A stretch of 64,000 nucleotides of DNA from Medicago truncatula (Eukaryota > Streptophyta > Magnoliopsida > Fabales > Fabaceae). The position numbers were made by a program, and so were the translations under genes. Positions 23,388-34,850 of the stretch are shown piece by piece (positions within the stretch are counted from its first letter, which is position 1; every line of letters starts with the position of its first letter). The DNA lies in contig NC_053048.1 of NCBI RefSeq assembly GCF_003473485.1, forward strand, positions 44,822,755 through 44,886,754. The letters are read 5' to 3'. Below the pieces are notes generated by a model. The model did not search any database, was not told where the DNA came from, and saw only the letters and a program-made list of their open reading frames with translations.

Positions 23388-25137
23388 CCAATTTTCAATG
23401 TACGCCATTAATTGAAAAGGACAATAATCTAGTGAAGTTGGTTGGTACTCTCTCTTTTTCTATTTACATATGTTTGTGTGGAAAATGACGAATTTACAGA
23501 AATAGATATATGGTGCCCTTGGGTTGACCTAGGGTTGAAAGCTTTTGTAGATGATTGTGAAGGAATAGATGCATGGTGTTCTGATCTTTTGGTGAATGTC
23601 ATGGTTGTTGACATGTGACAAATAGGCATATTTTTTTATTTTCTTTTAAGAAGCAAATAGGCATATAGTAAATCTGTTGGAAATTAGAGACAAGGATGAA
23701 TTTAAAAGTTAGGTCCTTGTGATTCAATGTTTCTTAGTAGCCATTTCATCAGCTTTTTTCAACTCTTGCGTTTCCTAATATTTGTTATTTGCTTTAAAAT
23801 TTATCCACTAGGGGAGCAGTAGGGGAAGAAGGATATGCGGAAGAAGGATATGCCGGTCACCAGGATCAATGTCAACTGCGGACCTTGGATCTTCTCAACT
23901 TTAATTTTGCACTTCACCGACTCTCTTGAGTTCATCATTGTGGAGTTTGTAGCAATTTTGTTATTGCTCTTGGTTTCCATATTTGCAGAATGTATGTGAC
24001 CGCTCCATCCCATTCCACCCCCTAAAAGAGAGGTGGATTTTCCATATAACGTGGGAGTTTTGGTCTCTCTTATTGGCTCTAATGTGCAGGATAGATTCAA
24101 TCATATGAATGATGTCTCCCTTTGACACTAGCTGTCTATTTTGCATAATAAAATATAATAAAAATTATTTGTTACATTATCAGCATAGCATTCATTCCGA
24201 ACAAAATAAATGCTAACTGATTTTTTCAGGTATTATTGGTGGTAACGAAGTTTTGATCTTGCGATCACATGAACTATTCATTTCTCTTTAGACAGTTTAA
24301 TCTCAATTGTCTAGCACGATCTATCAACATCAGTTAAATGAAACGTATTCCATGTCATTAAATGTGAACACACTTTTTTCCCTGGCAATCAACAAACGAG
24401 CTAATTATATCCTCGGTTCACCTTCTACACGTTGGAATAGAAAGCTAGTCATGCGAATAATCTTTTTTATACATTATCAAATCCACAGAACTTGGTTTCC
24501 AGTAATAGCAGGTGAAATCTTTCCCTAGTGTGGCTGTCATGAGTATGACAAAGATTTAATACTTTACTAATGTGTGTTTATTTCCACGTTCATAACTAAT
24601 GAACACATGATGTTAATATTCAGACATTGTATGTGTTTATCTCAAATTTACTCTTTATCTTGTATAACTTTCAAGCGTTTAAAAACAACACGTAGAAATC
24701 ATAGAACAACCACTGAGTTCGACATCAAAATTTTAATGTCAAAACCATTTTTCATAAAATACATCAATGTATAAGCAGTAAAATGATGACATCATTATTT
24801 GTTAAGATTTTTTTTTTAAATACTATCATTATATATTTCAAAACGTTGAAGGCAAATCAATATCTACATATTACAATTCTCACGTGTCTTCACATATTAA
24901 TTTGTTTCTTCATTTCATCACTACTTGTAAAAAATGCAATCAAAAATATATTTTTTTTTTATGCATGTGATAAACACCCATTTTACAATTTATCTCACAC
25001 CATTGTGATTTTTTTTTTTTTTTTATCAAAACACCATTGTACATTTGATTCTTCACAATTAAGATTATTGAATAATTTTTAATAGGCACAGCAGTTAATT
25101 TTTAGTGAATAAAAGCTAAAATAATTTCCCTGAAGGA
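23388..25137. other. SKIP17 3' flank and gene-free spacer
   Basis: The first 200-300 bases are probably 3' UTR. Between 23820 and 24130 the DNA is less AT-rich and open on the minus strand for about 100 codons, but the translation is not recognisable. A small duplication of GAAGAAGGATATGC lies near 23826-23853. The rest is AT-rich with no visible feature. Confidence 0.35.
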
Positions 25138-25146
25138 AAAAAATTA

Positions 25147-25597
25147 GGCTTAGTTGTACTTTTGGCCCCCTATCTTTTTAAAAGTTGCGATTTTGACCCC
25201 CTAATTAATTAAAATACAAAACAGCCTCCTATGTATTGGATCTTTGGCAATTTTGGCCCTCAAGACCAATTTTGACTTGGTCTTTGCGTGGCAATTTAAA
25301 ATAAATAAATATTTTTTTAAAAATAATTTTTTTTTTAATTTAAAAAATAAAAAAATATCTTTTTTTAATTTAAAAATATACTTTTTAAATAATTAAAAAA
25401 AATTAATTACAAAAAAAAATTTAAATAATATAAAAAATAATACATGTGGCGTCCACGTGTGCGTTGACCGAGTCAAAATTGGCCTTGGAACCAAAACTGC
25501 CAAAGATCTAATATATAGGACTGTTCTGTATTTTAATTAGTTAGGTGGCAAAAATCGCAACTTTTGAAAAGATAGGGACCAAAAGTGCGATCAAGCC
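25147..25597. mobile_element. Mutator-type foldback MITE, about 450 bp
   Basis: The ends are GGCTTAGTTGTACTTTTGG and the complement ending in AGTGCGATCAAGCC. The arms share CTTTGGC..TTTTGG(C/T), CGTTGACCGAGTCAAAATTGG and AATTAATTAAAATACA-like stretches. The centre (about 25300-25440) is almost pure A/T. Flanking AAAAAATTA and AAAAAACTA agree at eight of nine positions, allowing one base of play. Same family as 29745-30053. Confidence 0.8.
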
Positions 25598-25607
25598 AAA
25601 AAAACTA

Positions 25608-26611
25608 ATATCATTCAACAATTAGTAGCAAAATAAATAATTTAGTGGGACAGATGCCCTGATTTTTGTATAAGGTGGAGCCGTCCGTCACCGATACCCA
25701 TCACAAAAATCAGTACTAGTTTTGGAAGTCTCAGATGTAATATGGTTGTTCTTTTGGCACCCGCACATATGTAAATCGTGTGAGAGATAACTCTTAAATG
25801 ATATTTTTCGTGTTTTTAAAGGTTTTGGAAGATACTCTGAAGGTTGTTTTTTAGAATAAAAAGTAAATAGTAAATAGGAGGACTAGAAGAACAATGATCC
25901 ATATGGGATAACAAACTTTTGAAAGATATAAAAAAGGAATGAATATGAGTGATGACTTAAGGATTACGATTATTTGTTGTTTTATAGTTCAGGTAACAAT
26001 TGACATCAAGGGAATTGTTAAAAAAGCAATTGACATAAGGAGCATTTGATTGAAATTTTAAAACACAACATGCCCCTGCTATCCTCTAAAACGACTTTAA
26101 TCGTGCTTTTAGATTTTGAAGCTACCTTCACATTTGCATCTCTGGTGCGTCCGTCCATACTCAAACTGAATTATGAAACTGAGCCGCATCCCCTCGGCTC
26201 CAGTCACATCCATAATAAGTGTGACACACCAGTGACTTTTGTGGCAGCAAGCCATTGCTATGCCATGCTCTACGGCAAATGCAGCACTTTTCACAACTAA
26301 GGTATAGTTAATAAACAAGATTTCGTCCGACGGATATCCAGATAAAAGTAATCATCGTTGGCTACAATTATATTGGTTAAAGAATCACTATAGGAAATAT
26401 GGATTATAAAACTGAACACAGCCTGTGTTTGTAAGTCTAGTTAAATTGATCATGATCATTGATAAAATCCAACCTATACAAAATTCACCAACTAAATATT
26501 GGAGATAGCTTTTGCACGGGATATTATTAAAAAAAAAAATATATAATTCTACCACCAGCTATTAACCAGAAAAATAACTAACTACAACTCATGAGCTCCG
26601 AAAGCATTCAG
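25608..26611. other. Spacer downstream of COQ4
   Basis: No supported gene. Around 26046-26318 both strands are open for 70-85 codons with balanced composition, but neither translation resembles a family I know. Confidence 0.3.
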
Positions 26612-27472
26612 TCAAGGAATAGCAGGAACAGGAATAATTCCCAATTTTCTACGAACATCTTCCAAATCTTGATGAAAATGCTGCTCATAATATACACACA
26701 TGAGATCATTGCAGTGTTTGCCAGCCCGAACAGCCCAGGGGAAGTAGTGCTGATAAAACAATTTTCTTTGTTTTTCACTGAATCTTGCTGTGCCTCCTAT
26801 AACAGACATGACACACATAGGAAGATACATCTGCTCAAACTCAATTACCTTTAGCGCTGACTCCCCAATCAAGTTAGTAGGAAGGTCAAAAAAGGTATGC
26901 CAGAAGTCATGGACTTCACGAGCTCGCATGGCAACATAGGCCAACTCACCTGTATCCATGAAGCGCACAGGAGGTCGATCATCTGGTGAAAAATTCCTTG
27001 ATCCCATAAATCTAGCATAGGCAGCACCAAATGTATTAGCTGGCAGGTCCCAAGCATGTCCTACATTCGCAGATACAACACGAGGGCGCTCCAACAGTAC
27101 TGCATGTCAAACAAGGTTGTAAAAGCAAATGCATTTTTATTTGCAATGAGAATCATGTTTAGTGATAACTATCTATAATATAACCCCTTTAATCTGAAGA
27201 ATTCGTCTTTTCACATTCACAATTACAAAACAATGTTAGTTTCCAACAATAATGGGTTATTGAAAGAATAAAAGAAAAGGATTACTAACCCTTCCTTCAG
27301 GGGAAGATTTCATCCTTTGAAGAACCCTTTGAAAGGCAGGCTTTCCAGTTGTTTCACCAAGAGCTGCTATCAAATCAGCTCTTCGTGGATCCAAAAGTGC
27401 TCCAACTGCAGAACCTAATGCCACAGCTGTCTGCTGCCATGTCTTCAGCTTGATTAAACCGCCTCCCACCAT
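26612..27472 (-). CDS. COQ4: Ubiquinone biosynthesis protein COQ4, mitochondrial
   Basis: COQ4 sits on the matrix side of the mitochondrial inner membrane, organises the coenzyme Q synthesis complex and has been linked to C1 decarboxylation/hydroxylation. Two exons on the minus strand, 27472-27286 and 27099-26612, give 224 residues, the usual plant length. The metal-site motif HDxxHx11E is complete at H126-D127-H130-E142 ([18 protein letters not shown]). Other conserved blocks are [19 protein letters not shown] and [15 protein letters not shown]. The splice donor needs care. The obvious GGAAGG|GTTAGT would break the frame, but a donor three bases later, A|GTAATC, joins in phase and yields EGRVILLERPRV, as in homologues. 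The product starts with a short basic leader, so import may rely on a weak presequence. Confidence 0.93.
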
Positions 27473-29226
27473 TCCAAATAGTTTGTAAAATCTGATTCAT
27501 TCAATCACAGACAATTGTTAACATCGAATTTAGGGTTTTGTGAATTTAAATTGAAGAATAAGAGATCGATTGAATGCGAGGAGATTGAAGGCAAGTAATA
27601 GCAACGAGATTTAAAGTGAGAGTGAATTGAAAAAGGATTTTGTTTTATACACGTGAAAATTGTAAAAGAACAGGAAAACGAAGAATATAAGAGAAGAGAT
27701 GGATTGAATTTAAGAATTTTTGTTTTTCTTTTAAAATAATTTTGTCTTTTTAAATCATTAATAAAAAACAATTATTATTATTTTTTTAATTTTTTATTTA
27801 ATTATAAATGATGTTTAATATGTTTGTTTACGTGTGACATCTAAAAAAAATAAAAAAATAAAAAGAAAAAGTCACGTCAGTACCACATGCCGGCTCAAAT
27901 TGTTCAGGGGCAATTAGGACCGAATCTTTTTTTTACAAGAGCAAAATCAAAAGTGTCCTATATTGCTGGGGTAAAACACAATTAACCCTTTAAATTAAAA
28001 GTCAGTAGTTTTTGTTCAATCAAATGAGATCAGAGTCCAAAACAATTTTTTTCATACTACTCGATTGAAATCCAATTTTTTTTAATGAGGTAAAACCAAA
28101 AATCTCTCATAAGAGTAAACATATATTAACTCTAAATTGAAAGTATTATTTTTTTTAAGGAAAAATTGAAATTATTTATTGTTTTCTTCTAAAATAAAAA
28201 GTATTGATTGCTTGAGAGAAAAGGGACATGTGTGTATTATTATTGATATTGTTAGTCAAAATTAAAATGCACGACTTGAAACAACAACACACAGTTAAAC
28301 ATTAATAATGAGCGGCTTGGATACCGTCTATAAATTTGATACATAATCGACCAAATATGTTGTCGCTTTTCGGATAGGTTAATATAATATGTTGTTTCTC
28401 TTCTCATAATCTCATTCATTCCATTACATCTCAATTTCACATTTCTCTCCATCACATTCTACTTTCACTCTCATTTCTCTACTCCATCCATCGCTCTATT
28501 ACCTCACACCGTTGGCTCCGATACAGCTCCCTCCGCCTAAGCTACGCCATGTTAAAAATCATTAAGATATGTGCTTTATCAAAAATAAAAAGTATAGATC
28601 TAACTCTTTGAAGCTATATATATATATATATATATATACTTTTCTTTTCGACAAAGCACACATGTTACGTAAGTTTTTGTAATTTTTTTTTTAAATTTCA
28701 GAGCTTCTTCTTTTCCTCTGCAAGATGAAGAGATTATTTTATTTATTAATTTTTTGTGTTTTTTGTCAAAAGTCTGGTCCATCGAATTTTTTTCACCACC
28801 AAATAACAAATCAGTTTTGTTTTCTTTTGAATCATAATTGACTTTGTTCATATTTGAATACACTATCAATTTTTTTTTATCTGATTTTTAAGTCAATGTC
28901 TGTATATTTCCTTTTGTTTATTTAATTGACTTTTTTATTTTTCAAATATTTTTATATTTGAATACACATTTTATTTCATGCGTCTATTTTGTAAGATGTT
29001 AAATAGATTATAAACTATCAAATTTTAAGCCCTTTGAGGTTAAAAAGTCAGGTAAATCTAATGAGAATGTCAATCTAATGAAACAAATTATATATATTTA
29101 AATTTAAAATTTTGATAATTTTATCTTTTTGACTTAACTTGGGTGGTTTGTTAAACTCATTTTTTTTTTTTTTATCTTTGACAAAGTAATATTGAGAGGG
29201 AAAGTTACAATAAGTGTTTTAAATTT
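27473..29226. other. COQ4 promoter side and AT-rich spacer
   Basis: The first roughly 200 bases upstream of the COQ4 ATG are likely 5' leader and promoter. At about 27870-27995 there is one arm of a decayed foldback MITE (complement reads GGGTTAATTGTGTTTTACCCC ...). A (TA)n microsatellite lies at 28615-28638. No gene seen. Confidence 0.4.
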
Positions 29227-29239
29227 TAAGTGTGAAATT

Positions 29240-29373
29240 TTTTGGTCAAGTAGTCTAGTCTAATGATTAAAATTTGCATTTTTTAAGGTGAACAAGTGAG
29301 GTGTCTGGGGTTTGAACCCCGGCCCCTGCATATAACATGCATGTCTCTGCCAACTGAGCTATGTTCACAGGAA
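29240..29373 (-). mobile_element. tRNA-derived SINE, full length, about 130 bp
   Basis: On the minus strand the head reads GTGAACATAGCTCAGTTGG (A box) and then GGGGTTCAAACCCC (B box), and the tail ends TAGACTACTTGACC plus A's. TAAGTGTGAAATT lies on both sides (29227-29239 and 29374-29386), a perfect 13-bp target duplication. The tRNA-like part has no proper 7-nt anticodon loop and has extra bases before the acceptor strand, so it is not a tRNA gene. Related copies are at 58829-58910 and 59061-59190. Confidence 0.85.
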
Positions 29374-29744
29374 TAAGTGTGAAATTGATTATAAATATTT
29401 ACAAGTATTCGGTTAATATTTAATTTAAGAGTAATGATTGAACACCATTCATGACAACTCCCTTTTTATCTCTTTTTATAGATAAATTATACCGTGCGTC
29501 AATTGATATAACGGGAATGAATGGTTATATAATCGTTAGATACATTAATATTGTATGAATCATATTGAATTGAAATTGTATGATTATATACACAATTCAT
29601 AAAAATAATGTATTAACACAAAAAATAAAATTACCGTTTGATTATAAACATTTAATTGTTTTTATAAAAAAAATATGGTTGATTCATATTTTTTTTGAAA
29701 GAAAATATGGTTGATTCATGTGAAACAGTTTTATGAATTTTATA

Positions 29745-30053
29745 GGCTTAATTGCACTTTTGGACCCCTATCTTTTCAAACGTTGCGGTTATGGACCCCT
29801 AACTAATTTAAATACAAAACAACCCACTATGTTTTGATTCTTTGGCAGTTTTGGACCCCCAAGGCAAAAAAAAAAAAAGACACGTGGCACTTCACTTAGG
29901 GTGCCACGTCAGCGTTGACCGAGTCAACAATGGACTGAGGGTCAAAAACTACCAAAGAATCAAAACATAGGAGGCTGTTTTGCATTTAAATTAGTTAGGG
30001 GTCCATAACCGCAACTTTTGGAAAGATAGGGGATCCAAAAATGCAATTAAACC
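29745..30053. mobile_element. Mutator-type foldback MITE, 309 bp, perfect 9-bp duplication
   Basis: The arms begin GGCTTAATTGCACTTTTGG and end with the complement CCAAAAATGCAATTAAACC. AATTTTATA flanks both sides exactly (29736-29744 and 30054-30062). The arms contain CCTAACTAATTTAAATACAA and the G-box-like CACGTGGCAC near the centre. It is the least diverged of the three relatives in this window. Confidence 0.9.
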
Positions 30054-30062
30054 AATTTTATA

Positions 30063-30735
30063 ATCATAAATATCATGTGAGCTAAATAAATTAAATAATA
30101 TATTTTTTTTTTTTGTATTAATTGTATACTTACCAGCGTTCAGACGGACACTCCCGTGCTTGTAGGGGTAGCCTTAATTAAGGACCGGCAGGAGAGGAGG
30201 CAGCCCAAGACACTATTTTTTATTTTTTATGGGCACCAAAATTATTATTTTTACTTAGTAGTTAATACTATATTCGATATATTTTTAGATTATTTTGATT
30301 ATAAATGAATCTTTTGTAACAAAAAATGCAAGGAGGAAAATATTAAAAATACACAATTTTAATGCTTCGCCCGGGACACCAAAAGTTTTTTAGGACTGAC
30401 CATCGTGCTTGTATGTCCGTTTTTTTATTGCATTTTAAAAAAAGAGTAATAAATAAATATGGTGACAGGAAGACACGGTGCATGCAATTGTTTTTAACTA
30501 GAGGTGGGATGCAGAGGAAATCCTACTGTAACGTTCTCATTCTCTCCCTCATATCATATATCATTTCGGTTCTAAACCAAAATTCGTGAAGGGCTATAAT
30601 TGTTAAACTCTTCTGGTGAAATCCTATTTCTGGTGAAATCTTTCAAAATGTAGGTGGACATAATTGTTAAACTCTTCAAAAGAGTTTGAAATATGCTTTG
30701 CGGCTCAGGCTACGGTACATGACCTCAATGGGTCT
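30063..30735. other. Spacer
   Basis: AT-rich. A short GC-rich insert at about 30130-30215 (CGGACACTCCCGTGCTTG ... GGACCGGCAGGAGAGG) differs in composition from its surroundings and is unassigned. A partial duplication of TTGTTAAACTCTTC lies at 30600 and 30662. Confidence 0.3.
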
Positions 30736-31888
30736 CCTATCGTAGGTGACTTGTCTTTTTTTTTTTTTTATAAAATTGATGTCAACCATTGGATGTGCTT
30801 GAAAACTTTTGAAGACCATAGTATTATCATACTCTTTAAACATTAGATTATTTTCACACTATGTTCCATCATCTTTCTCTTTCCCTCTCCATATCTCTTA
30901 CTCGCCCAACAACAACAACAACGCGATGCACCGCCGCCGGAAAATCACAACGACAATGCGCCGGAAAATCACAACAACAACGACGAATTTTTGGAAATCT
31001 TAATCCAATCCATTCAACCCAAAGTTGCAGAAAACAACATTCATTAAACTCAAATTTCATTTAATCTAATTCACGTGAAAACAAAATTGCAGAAAATATT
31101 GATTTCTCAATTATTCAATTCATTCAACCCAAAGTTCACATATTCATCACTAAACTCAGATGAAAGTGATTAAATCCGTCGCCAGACTAAATGTTACACA
31201 ACAAAACAATCAAAATCGGAATGGAAAATATCAGAACTCAGATATGGAGAGGGATGGTGTTTAAGTTCAAATGTGAACACAAACTGGTCAATGGAAAATT
31301 ACGAATGAAAATAGAATAAAAAGAACAAAAAAAGATGTGTTGGTGTTGAAAAAAAAAAACGACGATTTGTGTTGGAGGTATAACAATCAACAGAAAGTGC
31401 AGCAACAACAATGGAGTTGCTACAGTACACGTCTCTCTCTTAGATCTACCAAATGAAAAAAAAAAAAAAAATAGTGTAGAAGGATTATGGTAAGATCAGT
31501 GTTCTTCGTCAATCTAACCGCAACACATGTCATTTTTGTTATAAAAAAAAAAAAAAAAAAATCAATCTTTTTTAATGTCTCCTCCCGTGGGAGACCTATT
31601 CAAGTCTCCTACCATAAACGGCGCCGAGATTATGTCTCTAAGTCTAACCATGATGATGTTATGGACGACGATGATAATGATGGAGACTTGACTGTTTTTT
31701 TTTTTTTTAGAATAAAAGAGAAGAGTAATTTATAAGTAAAGAGAAGAGTAAATTAGAATAAAAGAAAGTAATTCGGTGTGGGAGGTATATAGTAAGCATT
31801 TTGATCCAAAGTTAATTTACTTTTATCCAATGGTTCATATTTATTTTGCCAAAAAAAAAAAAAAAATAGTCATGTCTCCTACGATAGG
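30736..31888. mobile_element. Unclassified 1.15-kb inverted-repeat element
   Basis: The left end (30736-30794) reads CCTATCGTAGGTGAC, then a T-run, then CAACCATTGGAT. The complement of the right end (31888-31835) reads CCTATCGTAGGAGAC, a T-run, and GAACCATTGGAT. A third, weaker version of the boundary motif (CTCCTACCATAAACG, near 31605) lies inside, beside another poly(A/T) tract. There is no coding capacity. The superfamily is not clear from the ends. Confidence 0.55.
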
Positions 31889-32270
31889 TGACTTATTCAG
31901 GTCTCCTACTGGAAACGGAGCCTTGCTTTGCTAGTAATGAATTCATAGTAGTTACTGCTAGGGAACACAGAACGTGAATATTATATTAGCTGGACCTTGT
32001 GATCAATGTGAGGCAATGCCTGTAGTGTGGTTATCCAAAGGAAAATAAGTAACTACAGAAGTAGCATCAACTCAACATCGCAAGATAAATGCTTGACTAT
32101 TACTTTTCCCATCATGTTGCCTGCCTTCTCACGTGCCCTGCAAAAATTCTAAAAATACCCCTGGTCTGGATTACATAATCCGGACTAGATTGTTAGTGTT
32201 TCCGGAATATATAATCCGGACAAATACGATATGAATATTTTGTGTCTTTCTTTGATGTCAAAGGTCTCTG

Positions 32271-32333
32271 TTGACCGTTATACGACCCCTGCATAAACTG
32301 CAATACAATTGCAGGGGTCGTATGAGCGGTCAA
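32271..32333. repeat. Strong hairpin around a 21-codon frame
   Basis: The arms TTGACCGTTATACGACCCCTGCA (split here as 32271-32293) and its near complement (32310-32333) pair over 14 and 7 bases with one small bulge. The loop is 16 nt. On the minus strand a TATA-like TATAAAAAGG (complement of 32449-32458) is followed by an ATG at 32343 that opens a 21-codon frame running through the hairpin to a TAA at 32278. Whether it is translated is unknown. Confidence 0.6.
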
Positions 32334-32808
32334 CAATGACCATGACACAACTAACACTCCTAAAATCTACCTACAAAACTAATTTTTTTTGAAGAAAATG
32401 TAAGAAAGGAGGGTGAAGAAGAATGAAGGAAAATGTTGAAGATCCAAGCCTTTTTATAGTCTAAAACAAGTCATAGGTGATTTGGAAGTCAAGGAAAACG
32501 TGTTTTTCATTCAAAATCGGCCAAAAAACGTATTAAAACTCCACTAACCGGCCTAACCTTTGGTGAAACGTCACCGGCCAAAATGTTACTAAGGGTTTCT
32601 GGATTTTATAATCCGGAATGCATGAAGGTGGTCCAGATTATAAAGATGGAACCGCATCAGACCCTTTTTTTTGAATCGTTTTCGTTGCGAATGCCTTAAA
32701 AAAAATAGAACAAAGGTACATAACATAAATAGAATCAACATAAGACAAATAAACAGTTGAAAAAAAACCATAATAACAGAAATGTTGAATCTTTTGGGAA
32801 GGTGTTTT

Positions 32809-32900
32809 CAAGAGGATTTATTTGAGTTCGATCCTGCTGCCTTGCCAAATGACATATTCATCTGGCAGGCAGAAGGATCGAACTCATAGAAATCCTCTTG
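32809..32900. repeat. 38-bp inverted repeat containing a tRNA B-box-like core
   Basis: The arms 32809-32847 and 32863-32900 match at about 35 of 39 positions, with a 15-nt loop. Each arm holds GAGTTCGATCCT, close to an RNA polymerase III B box. It may be a palindromised SINE end or a tiny foldback insertion inside the Mutator-like element. Confidence 0.6.
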
Positions 32901-32954
32901 ATATTTTTGAGTTAACTATGTATGAAGGAGGCATCAAAGAGTATCTATATATTT

Positions 32955-33210
32955 TTGACAACATGCTGAGGATCTTTATCATGCCGTTATATAGAGATCT
33001 ATATATTTAAAACAACATGAGAAAGATCCTCAACACATTGACAATAATTTGTATGGTCTCTTTCGTGTTCTTGTTTGTATTGTTGACAGCATGCATAAGA
33101 TCTTCATCACGCCGTCAAATAGAGAACTAACTCATCTATTTGCGACAACGTGAGGAAGATCCTCGGCTTAATGACAAAAATTTGCATGATTTTCTTTGGT
33201 GTGTTTGTGT
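32955..33210. repeat. Two tandem units of 128 bp
   Basis: The unit starting TTGACAACATGCTGAGGATC (32955) recurs as TTGACAGCATGCATAAGATC (33083) and runs on in parallel through GA(A/G)AGATCCTC and TGACAA.AATTTG(C/T)ATG. Each unit also holds a shorter internal repeat of GA.GAT(C/T)(C/T)T. Confidence 0.6.
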
Positions 33211-33529
33211 GTTTTGATGGTGTTGAAGCTGAAAACCGAAAATGATGTATTTATGGAGGTCTTGGAATGTTGTGGACCACATAAACTCCTGGTGCAATGT
33301 GGTCCATACAAAAGAATCATATGCTGAGGTATTCCGGATTTCGTAATCCGAAAGGATATCTTTGGTTATTTTATCTGTTAAATGAACATATTTGACGTAA
33401 ATTAAAACATAATGAAAGTTTAAATAATATATAATATTCAAAACATAGTGCAACAACTTAATTCAACAACACATAACTAACACACAATTAAAGCAACATA
33501 AAACACACGATTAATTAAAACATAGCACA

Positions 33530-33967
33530 TTAGCACGGATCATCTAAACTAACTTCCTCCTCCTCTGGTCCCTCCAGCAGAGCCTGGAACTCCTTGTAGT
33601 TCCTGGTCCGGTGCAAACTTTTCAGAATTTGTTCTGCAGATCTAACCAACGAAGCGTACAACTCGATCGGTCCTCTTGTACTGTGCTGACCAAAGACATA
33701 GAACATGGTTCGCACGTCGTCGTCATTCTTGAGTTTCATCCGGCTGAAGCGAAGAGATATGGCTGAGTCGGACAATGAACATCGATATTCAACTCCAACC
33801 ACCCTGCTCGTGTCTTTGTGTTCGAGTTGACGGTTGATTTGATCCAGCTCATCCTTCAGCCCGGAGAGGGTGACATCGTCTCGAATCCTAAACAAATGGG
33901 GTGGTGTTCCACCGTTGTAGTAGATTGCCGCTAGCTTGGTGTTCAGATCAAAGCCAGGGAATTCCAT
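33530..33967 (-). CDS. 145-aa protein encoded by the Mutator-like element, function unknown
   Basis: A single uninterrupted frame of 145 residues starts at the ATG at 33967. A TATA box (complement of 34014-34021) lies 47 bp upstream, so this is probably a real transcription unit. The protein opens MEFPGFDLNTKLAAIYYNGG, continues with FRIRDDVTLSGLKDELDQIN and NDDDVRTMFYVFGQHS, and ends with an acidic tail (EGPEEEEVSLDDPC). The N-terminal region looks like the short PB1/ubiquitin-like lead-in found in some plant MULE proteins. That, and my recollection of many similar legume hypothetical proteins beside repeats, is inference only. No catalytic motif, zinc finger or membrane segment is seen. Intact coding in an otherwise non-autonomous element is notable. 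Confidence 0.6.
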   Translation of the reverse strand: MEFPGFDLNTKLAAIYYNGGTPPHLFRIRDDVTLSGLKDELDQINRQLEHKDTSRVVGVEYRCSLSDSAISLRFSRMKLKNDDDVRTMFYVFGQHSTRGPIELYASLVRSAEQILKSLHRTRNYKEFQALLEGPEEEEVSLDDPC

Positions 33968-34013
33968 ATTTTTTTGTCTGATGTAGTTTACTAGTAATGA
34001 AAACAGGTACCCC

Positions 34014-34021
34014 TATTTATA
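34014..34021 (-). promoter_or_regulatory. TATA box for the 145-aa gene
   Basis: TATAAATA on the minus strand, about 47 bp before the ATG. The surrounding roughly 95 bp (34015-34110) recur at 33249-33351, ahead of a second, non-coding unit. Confidence 0.6.
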
Positions 34022-34376
34022 GAGGTATGTGGACGTTATGGACCACAAAAATTGCCGGTGCAATGTGGGACACACAAAAGAATCCAATGCTGAATAAATC
34101 CAGATTCTAAAATCCAAACCAACCCTCACCACACTCAAAGTCCCAAGTTTCCCTTTGTTCACCCCAGTATCGTATGTTTCCGGGATATGAAATCCGGAAC
34201 ATATGTGTATTCTGGATTATATATTCCGGATTACACCGGAAACTTTTGGCCGGTGGTCTGCACCACAAAGAAAACGTTTTTCAAACGTTTTGGACGGTGG
34301 TCAAGTTGAAAAATGTGTTTCTACACTTTTTTTGACCGGCATTGATGGCTTCCCCGCATTTTTTTAATCCCCTCCA

Positions 34377-34850
34377 CTATAAATATGGTTCATTTCCTCA
34401 AACATTTGCACAACTTCTTCTTTCTCCTCTTCTCCTCTACAACGATGTGTTTCCATCGTTGGCCTTTCATAGAAAGAGGCCTCTTTGGAAATCCATCAGG
34501 GGTCATATGATCGGTTAATAGGGAAGGGGGTCAGTCTGGGTGTGAGGTTGGTTTGTCTGGGTGTCATGTTGACCTTCATGGTCTCTTGTTCCCTAGAGGC
34601 CCATGTGCCCCCTCTGTCTCCCCACCAACTTCAAAGCTACTGGTATGTCCTATCAGGCAGCATTGGTTCCTTCTTCCCCGCCATCTTCTTTCCTCCCCCT
34701 CTCTTTCCTCTCCACCGGTGGCTGGAGCCATCGGTATTGCTTATGTAATAAGGTAAGAGTAGAAATAGATTTAGGATCTTATGTAATAAGCTTAAAAAGC
34801 TTAAATTATTGTAATGTATTGTTCATATATTAATAAAATCAGTTTTGTGT
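34377..34850 (+). other. Outward-facing transcript-like unit of the Mutator-like element
   Basis: CTATAAATATGG (from 34376) is followed by a CT-rich leader, an ATG at 34445 opening a short frame of about 20 codons, a C/T-rich block and ATTAATAAAATCAG near 34829, which resembles a plant polyadenylation signal. The second half is conserved in the fragment at 4745-5162. It has no long frame and could yield a non-coding RNA. Direct evidence of transcription is lacking. Confidence 0.4.

Noticed and set aside
23801-24146. Overlapping minus-strand frames of 99 and 61 codons
   Set aside because: No recognisable family, no splice context, and the frames disagree with each other.
29287-29368. Possible tRNA gene on the minus strand (GTGAACA acceptor, A and B boxes)
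   Set aside because: No 7-nt anticodon loop, extra bases between the T arm and acceptor strand, and a 13-bp target duplication around a longer insert show it is a SINE.
33136-33187. Ubiquitin-like start MQIFV on the minus strand
   Set aside because: The similarity stops after five residues (next IKPRIF) and the frame ends soon. It lies in a tandem repeat.
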